Assembly (NCBI GenBank): GCA_028714855.1
Contig: JAQTLP010000006.1
Span: 124,001-188,000 of the forward strand
Direction: 5' to 3'
Source: Phycisphaerae bacterium
Lineage (GTDB): Bacteria > Planctomycetota > Phycisphaerae > Sedimentisphaerales > Anaerobacaceae
Length of the DNA stretch: 64,000 nt
Shown here: positions 60,946 through 64,000 of the stretch, in pieces
Layout of the letters: every line of letters starts with the position of its first letter
How positions within the stretch are numbered: position 1 is the stretch's first letter
Made by a program: the position numbers and the translations under genes
The notes under the pieces: generated by a model
The model's input: only the letters and a program-made list of their open reading frames with translations
Told to the model about the DNA's origin: nothing
Databases searched by the model: none

Positions 60946-61590
60946 TCATCTCTGCTTTTGCAGGATTTTAGTTTCTGTCCCTGCGATTAATCTTTTTATA
61001 TTTTCACGGTGGCGCACAATAACCATAATCGGTATAACAATAGCCGCGATAAGCAGCGGCCATAGGTTAACAAAATTCCAGCCTTGTATTAATACAATCA
61101 TCAGAATCAGGGCGAGAGGAAAAGCAACAGAAGCAGCGATGGAGGCCAGCGAGATATACCGCCATAATAAGACGACCGCTACCCATATAAAAAAAGCAAC
61201 AGCAGCACAAATCGTGTAGTAGGGCCAAAGGCCGAGCGCTACGCCGAAGCTGGTAGCGACACCTTTGCCGCCCTTGAATTTTAAGTATATCGGGAAGATA
61301 TGGCCTAATATAGCTGCACAACCGACAGCAAGCGCAAAGACAAGTTGTGCGACACTTGGCGGAGAGGAAAAGATATAAGTGGCAACTAACATCGGCACCA
61401 GCCCTTTTGCGGCATCCAGAAAAAAACACATATAAGCCCATTTTTTACCAAGCGCCCGCGACAGGTTCGTTGCGCCGATATTACCTGAACCGATGCTGCG
61501 GAGGTCCTTGCCGTGAGCTGCGGCGATAATCAAACCAAAAGGTATTGAGCCGAGCAAATACGCGCCAACAATCAAAATCGCAATTTTCAT
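60946..61590 (-). CDS. plsY: Glycerol-3-phosphate acyltransferase PlsY
   Basis: 214 residues, polytopic (about five membrane helices). The PlsY motifs are all present: GSIPFGLIIAAAHGKDLRSIGSGNIGATN (motif 1), HIFPIYLKFKGGKGVATSFG (motif 2) and, near the end, VIVRHRENIKRLIAGTE (motif 3). It transfers an acyl group from acyl-phosphate to glycerol-3-phosphate, the first step of membrane phospholipid synthesis. Its start shares a base region with the stop of the glycosyltransferase gene (61590), so both are cotranscribed. Confidence 0.96.
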   Translation of the reverse strand: MKIAILIVGAYLLGSIPFGLIIAAAHGKDLRSIGSGNIGATNLSRALGKKWAYMCFFLDAAKGLVPMLVATYIFSSPPSVAQLVFALAVGCAAILGHIFPIYLKFKGGKGVATSFGVALGLWPYYTICAAVAFFIWVAVVLLWRYISLASIAASVAFPLALILMIVLIQGWNFVNLWPLLIAAIVIPIMVIVRHRENIKRLIAGTETKILQKQR

Positions 61591-62783
61591 TATTTCCCCC
61601 GCTTTTCGAGTATTGATTCATAAACAGGTATCAGCTGTTTAGCAACCCGGCTGACGGAAACTTTTTCTGCGAGATTATCCGCAACAATCGCATGTGATGC
61701 TTTACGGATATTGTTCGTATCTGTGAAGAAGCTAATGGCCTGCGCCAGTGCTTGGATATTTTCCGCACGATCGATTACTTTGCCGTGCCGGTCGTTGACA
61801 AATAAATCGGCTGCACCGTTAAATTTTGTTGTTATCACGGGCTTGCCGGCTGCAATCGCTTCGAGAATAAACCTGCTTGACGGGTCATAAAAGGTAGGCA
61901 GAACAGCCACATCTATTATTGACAGGACGTCCTGAATATGACGAACAGCGCCTAAAAAGACAATTTTCCGATGGACGCCAAGCTTCTTTGATAGGCGGAG
62001 ATATTTGTTTGTTCTGCCATTACCAGCTATTATTAAATAAGCCTTTCGTCCCATGACGTTCGGCGATACAAGTCGCATCGCTTTTATCAAACAGGCAAGT
62101 CCCTTCAGTCTGAAATTGTTTGCGGCGAATAAGAAAAAGACAGGGTTGTCAGCTTCCTCGAGTCCTAATTGAGTGAGTATTTGACTACGGAGTTTATCTG
62201 TCCATGGAGTATCGATTTCTTTATTTATTTTTACGCCGTTAGGGACAACGACTATTCGGTCATCATCAATGCCGTAGTATTTTTTGAACTGCTCAGCAAT
62301 ATACATGGAAAGTGCGGCGATTACCGGCCCATTCGGATTTTCGCAAAGTTTTCTCTCTGCCCGCAAAAGTATATCTCGTCGAAGGTTGGCAAAAGCCGTT
62401 ATCCTCTTATAAAGTTCGATGACTTTGTTCTGGTAACTGACAGCATTACGCAGAACAGATTCGGCGTAGCAGCCCGCCCGCGGCTGATATACATCAGCAA
62501 AATCAAAAGGCAATATGCTGTGAACTAAACAATAGTGATTTACCGACAAATGTTTCTGCACCGCCTTCGCAAACGTAAAGTAACCGGTACGCCTGCCGGG
62601 AGTATCCTGGCATAAAATATGAACGTTTTTAGCGTTTGCCTGCCCTTTTGCAGCAATTATGTCCACTTCAAGCCCAAGCGCAGACAGCGCATCTGTCAGC
62701 TCAAAGACAGAGCGTTCCGCCCCGCCGAGGGCGACATCTATCCGCTCTGTTATCATCGCGATTTTCTTGTTCGCTAAAGACAT
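61590..62783 (-). CDS. GT4-family glycosyltransferase
   Basis: 397 residues of the GT-B glycosyltransferase 4 family. The N-terminal donor-side domain has TERIDVALGGAERSVFELTDAL. The C-terminal half has GRTNKYLRLSKKLGVHRKIVFLGAVRHIQDVLSIIDVAVLPTFYDPSSRFILEAIAAGKPVITTKF, with the E-x7-E-like nucleotide-sugar-binding motif (FILEAIAAGKP). Likely involved in LPS core or another surface glycan, given the GT9-kinase neighbour. The start at 62783 lacks a strong Shine-Dalgarno; an in-frame TTG at 62795 is possible. Confidence 0.9.
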   Translation of the reverse strand: MSLANKKIAMITERIDVALGGAERSVFELTDALSALGLEVDIIAAKGQANAKNVHILCQDTPGRRTGYFTFAKAVQKHLSVNHYCLVHSILPFDFADVYQPRAGCYAESVLRNAVSYQNKVIELYKRITAFANLRRDILLRAERKLCENPNGPVIAALSMYIAEQFKKYYGIDDDRIVVVPNGVKINKEIDTPWTDKLRSQILTQLGLEEADNPVFFLFAANNFRLKGLACLIKAMRLVSPNVMGRKAYLIIAGNGRTNKYLRLSKKLGVHRKIVFLGAVRHIQDVLSIIDVAVLPTFYDPSSRFILEAIAAGKPVITTKFNGAADLFVNDRHGKVIDRAENIQALAQAISFFTDTNNIRKASHAIVADNLAEKVSVSRVAKQLIPVYESILEKRGK

Positions 62784-62791
62784 AAATTTTA

Positions 62792-64000
62792 TCAACTTGC
62801 AAAAGGAACAACCCTACCGTGCTTTATATCGTGTTGCGCCATCCATCTTGTTTTATTCATTACTCTACGGATAAATACTTTATCTTTCCAGGTTAGTTTT
62901 CTGCGACCGGTATAGCCAAGATAAAAACGTAACCTGTCTGTTCTCGAAAAATACCTGCCTGGTGCTGAGTAATAAAGCTGCGCAATATCTTTTATCTGAA
63001 ATCGTTCGGCTAATAAGCCCGGCTTGAAGGTGCGTGCCAGGTCTATCAAATAAAACCGGCCGTCGTCGCTATAGAATATATGAGAAAGGTAAAGGTCTCG
63101 ATGCCGGTAACCCGTTTCATGGAATTTTTTTACAAAGGCAGCCAATTGAGCAATAAAATTTCTTCGCAGTTTCAAATTTTCGATTGTATCCGGGGCATTG
63201 AAGCAATCGGGCAGCTTCCGCTCCAAAGACTCTGCATCGGGGATTTTTTCGGTAATTATAAAACTTCTTTTCTCGAAAAATACACCCCCCTGCTCGCCGT
63301 AAGAGACAATCTTAGGCGTGTTTACGCCTGCAGCTGCAAGTTTGGCTGTCGGCTCAACATCAAAGAAGCCGCAACTTGTCCGCCTGTGAGCCGAAAGCCA
63401 GTTTCCAAGCTGAACTAAGATTGGCGGTGAGTCGTAGCGTTTCAAAAACAGCGTGGCCGGAGGCGAATTTATTTCAAATCGTAAGCGGCTGCGATGCCCC
63501 GGCAGATTGTCCTTGGTTAGATTATGAGCTTCATTAAAAGAGAAAACAGCATCTATTGAGGTCAAGCCCAATTCGCCAAGGCCGGTTTTATAATCTTCAT
63601 CACAGAAGAATGATTCTGAAATTTCTGTAAATTTTTGCTCGGCCTTAAAAGCCGCCTGTCTTTGGCCGGTTCCGAGAAATTTTTTCGCAGCATTACAGAC
63701 CATTTCTACCGTGATCGCCTGCATACATAAATGTTCGCTCTTACTACAGGTAGGCTTGGCACAAGGAGCGCAAGGCACATCGCCGATTATCTGGATTTCA
63801 TTTTTGTAACCGGTTTCTGTCCAGGCCGGGCTGTTCGGGCCGAACAGACTGATAACCTTACGCCGCAGCGCTATGGCTATGTGTCGCGGACCTGTATCAT
63901 TGCTTATTACCAAATCCGCCGCGGCAAAAAGCGATTTCAATTCGCCAAGACTTACAGGCTTCTCTGCGAGGTTGATAAGCTTAAACTTGCTCAAACCGCA
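62792..64000 (-). CDS. GT9 heptosyltransferase-like/LPS-kinase (WaaP/InaA-type) fusion (5' end outside window)
   Basis: The visible 402 codons start inside a GT9 (heptosyltransferase) C-terminal half, with DLVISNDTGPRHIAIALRRKVISLFGPN. A Cys-rich linker follows (CAPCAKPTCSKSEHLC), then a WaaP/InaA-type kinase domain (about 160-400). The kinase catalytic HRDLYLSHIF carries the Asp, and LIDLARTF carries the DLAR metal motif. The reading frame has no stop before the right edge, so the gene extends beyond it. The product probably adds a heptose-like sugar and phosphorylates it on a lipid-linked core glycan. Confidence 0.88.
   Translation of the reverse strand, partial: CGLSKFKLINLAEKPVSLGELKSLFAAADLVISNDTGPRHIAIALRRKVISLFGPNSPAWTETGYKNEIQIIGDVPCAPCAKPTCSKSEHLCMQAITVEMVCNAAKKFLGTGQRQAAFKAEQKFTEISESFFCDEDYKTGLGELGLTSIDAVFSFNEAHNLTKDNLPGHRSRLRFEINSPPATLFLKRYDSPPILVQLGNWLSAHRRTSCGFFDVEPTAKLAAAGVNTPKIVSYGEQGGVFFEKRSFIITEKIPDAESLERKLPDCFNAPDTIENLKLRRNFIAQLAAFVKKFHETGYRHRDLYLSHIFYSDDGRFYLIDLARTFKPGLLAERFQIKDIAQLYYSAPGRYFSRTDRLRFYLGYTGRRKLTWKDKVFIRRVMNKTRWMAQHDIKHGRVVPFAS

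Overview
The window looks like a chromosomal stretch of a Gram-negative-type bacterium, most likely a planctomycete of the Phycisphaerae group. That is an inference, not a measurement. It rests on a hybrid type II secretion/type IV pilus locus, outer-membrane lipoprotein genes (COG3014, YcfL, LpoB and CsgG relatives), an LPS-kinase-type gene, and dispersed non-coding repeats whose translation reads QNEPNFRNAKN/KTNPI, a pattern I associate with environmental planctomycete genomes. I see no rRNA, tRNA or CRISPR.

Layout. (1) 1-15.7 kb, all on the minus strand: one long secretion/pilus operon. It starts from a plausible promoter at 15710-15738. It encodes the major pseudopilin, a degenerate minor pseudopilin, GspI-, GspJ-, PilX/GspK- and GspH-like proteins, PilM, PilN, PilO, a GspC/PilP-like protein, the secretin GspD and a TPR lipoprotein. 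A signalling cassette follows (histidine kinase, response regulator, GAF/HD-GYP protein, STAS protein), and then the GspE/PilB ATPase, which runs off the left edge. (2) 15.8-18.6 kb, minus: argH-thiL-tsaE. (3) 18.7-22.1 kb, minus: a secreted multi-domain GH30 xylanase with duplicated C-terminal modules and a translationally coupled leader ORF. (4) 22.7-31.4 kb: a compact phage-like island. It holds a divergent XRE repressor, small early genes, an HK97 prohead protease, an HK97 major capsid protein, a tape-measure-like protein and small unknowns. I see no integrase, terminase, portal or tail-tube gene. Degenerate 20-22 bp repeats lie on its left, and a 24-nt inverted repeat with one mismatch brackets it. 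(5) 31.6-34.1 kb, plus: a PilZ protein, a fused TsaC-arginine-phosphatase gene, rpiB and a small unknown. (6) 34.1-39 kb, minus: a beta-phosphoglucomutase-like HAD protein and the CsgG/LpoB/YcfL/COG3014 envelope cluster. (7) 39-45.3 kb, minus: a CBS-GGDEF protein, a small gene with a leader peptide, a membrane protein, UPF0210 with its ACT partner, surE and a membrane-TPR protein. (8) 45.3-50.8 kb: dispersed repeats, nnrE (plus), then a coiled-coil/BRCT-like protein, a HAD phosphatase and a polytopic glycosyltransferase-like protein (minus). (9) 50.9-55.3 kb, plus: rluB-type synthase, rpmB, gatC, gatA, gatB. (10) 55.6-60.9 kb, plus: CheB-CheR-PAS protein, HisKA_3 kinase and NarL-type regulator. 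(11) 60.9-64 kb, minus: plsY, a GT4 glycosyltransferase and a GT9-kinase fusion cut by the right edge.

How it works together. The secretion locus, the GH30 enzyme and the envelope lipoproteins suit a surface-active polysaccharide degrader. Cyclic-di-GMP proteins recur: HD-GYP inside the secretion operon, PilZ at 31.65 kb and GGDEF at 39.1 kb. The candidates for something new are the minimal capsid island with its end repeats and structured intergenic RNAs, and the regulatory cassette embedded in the secretion operon.
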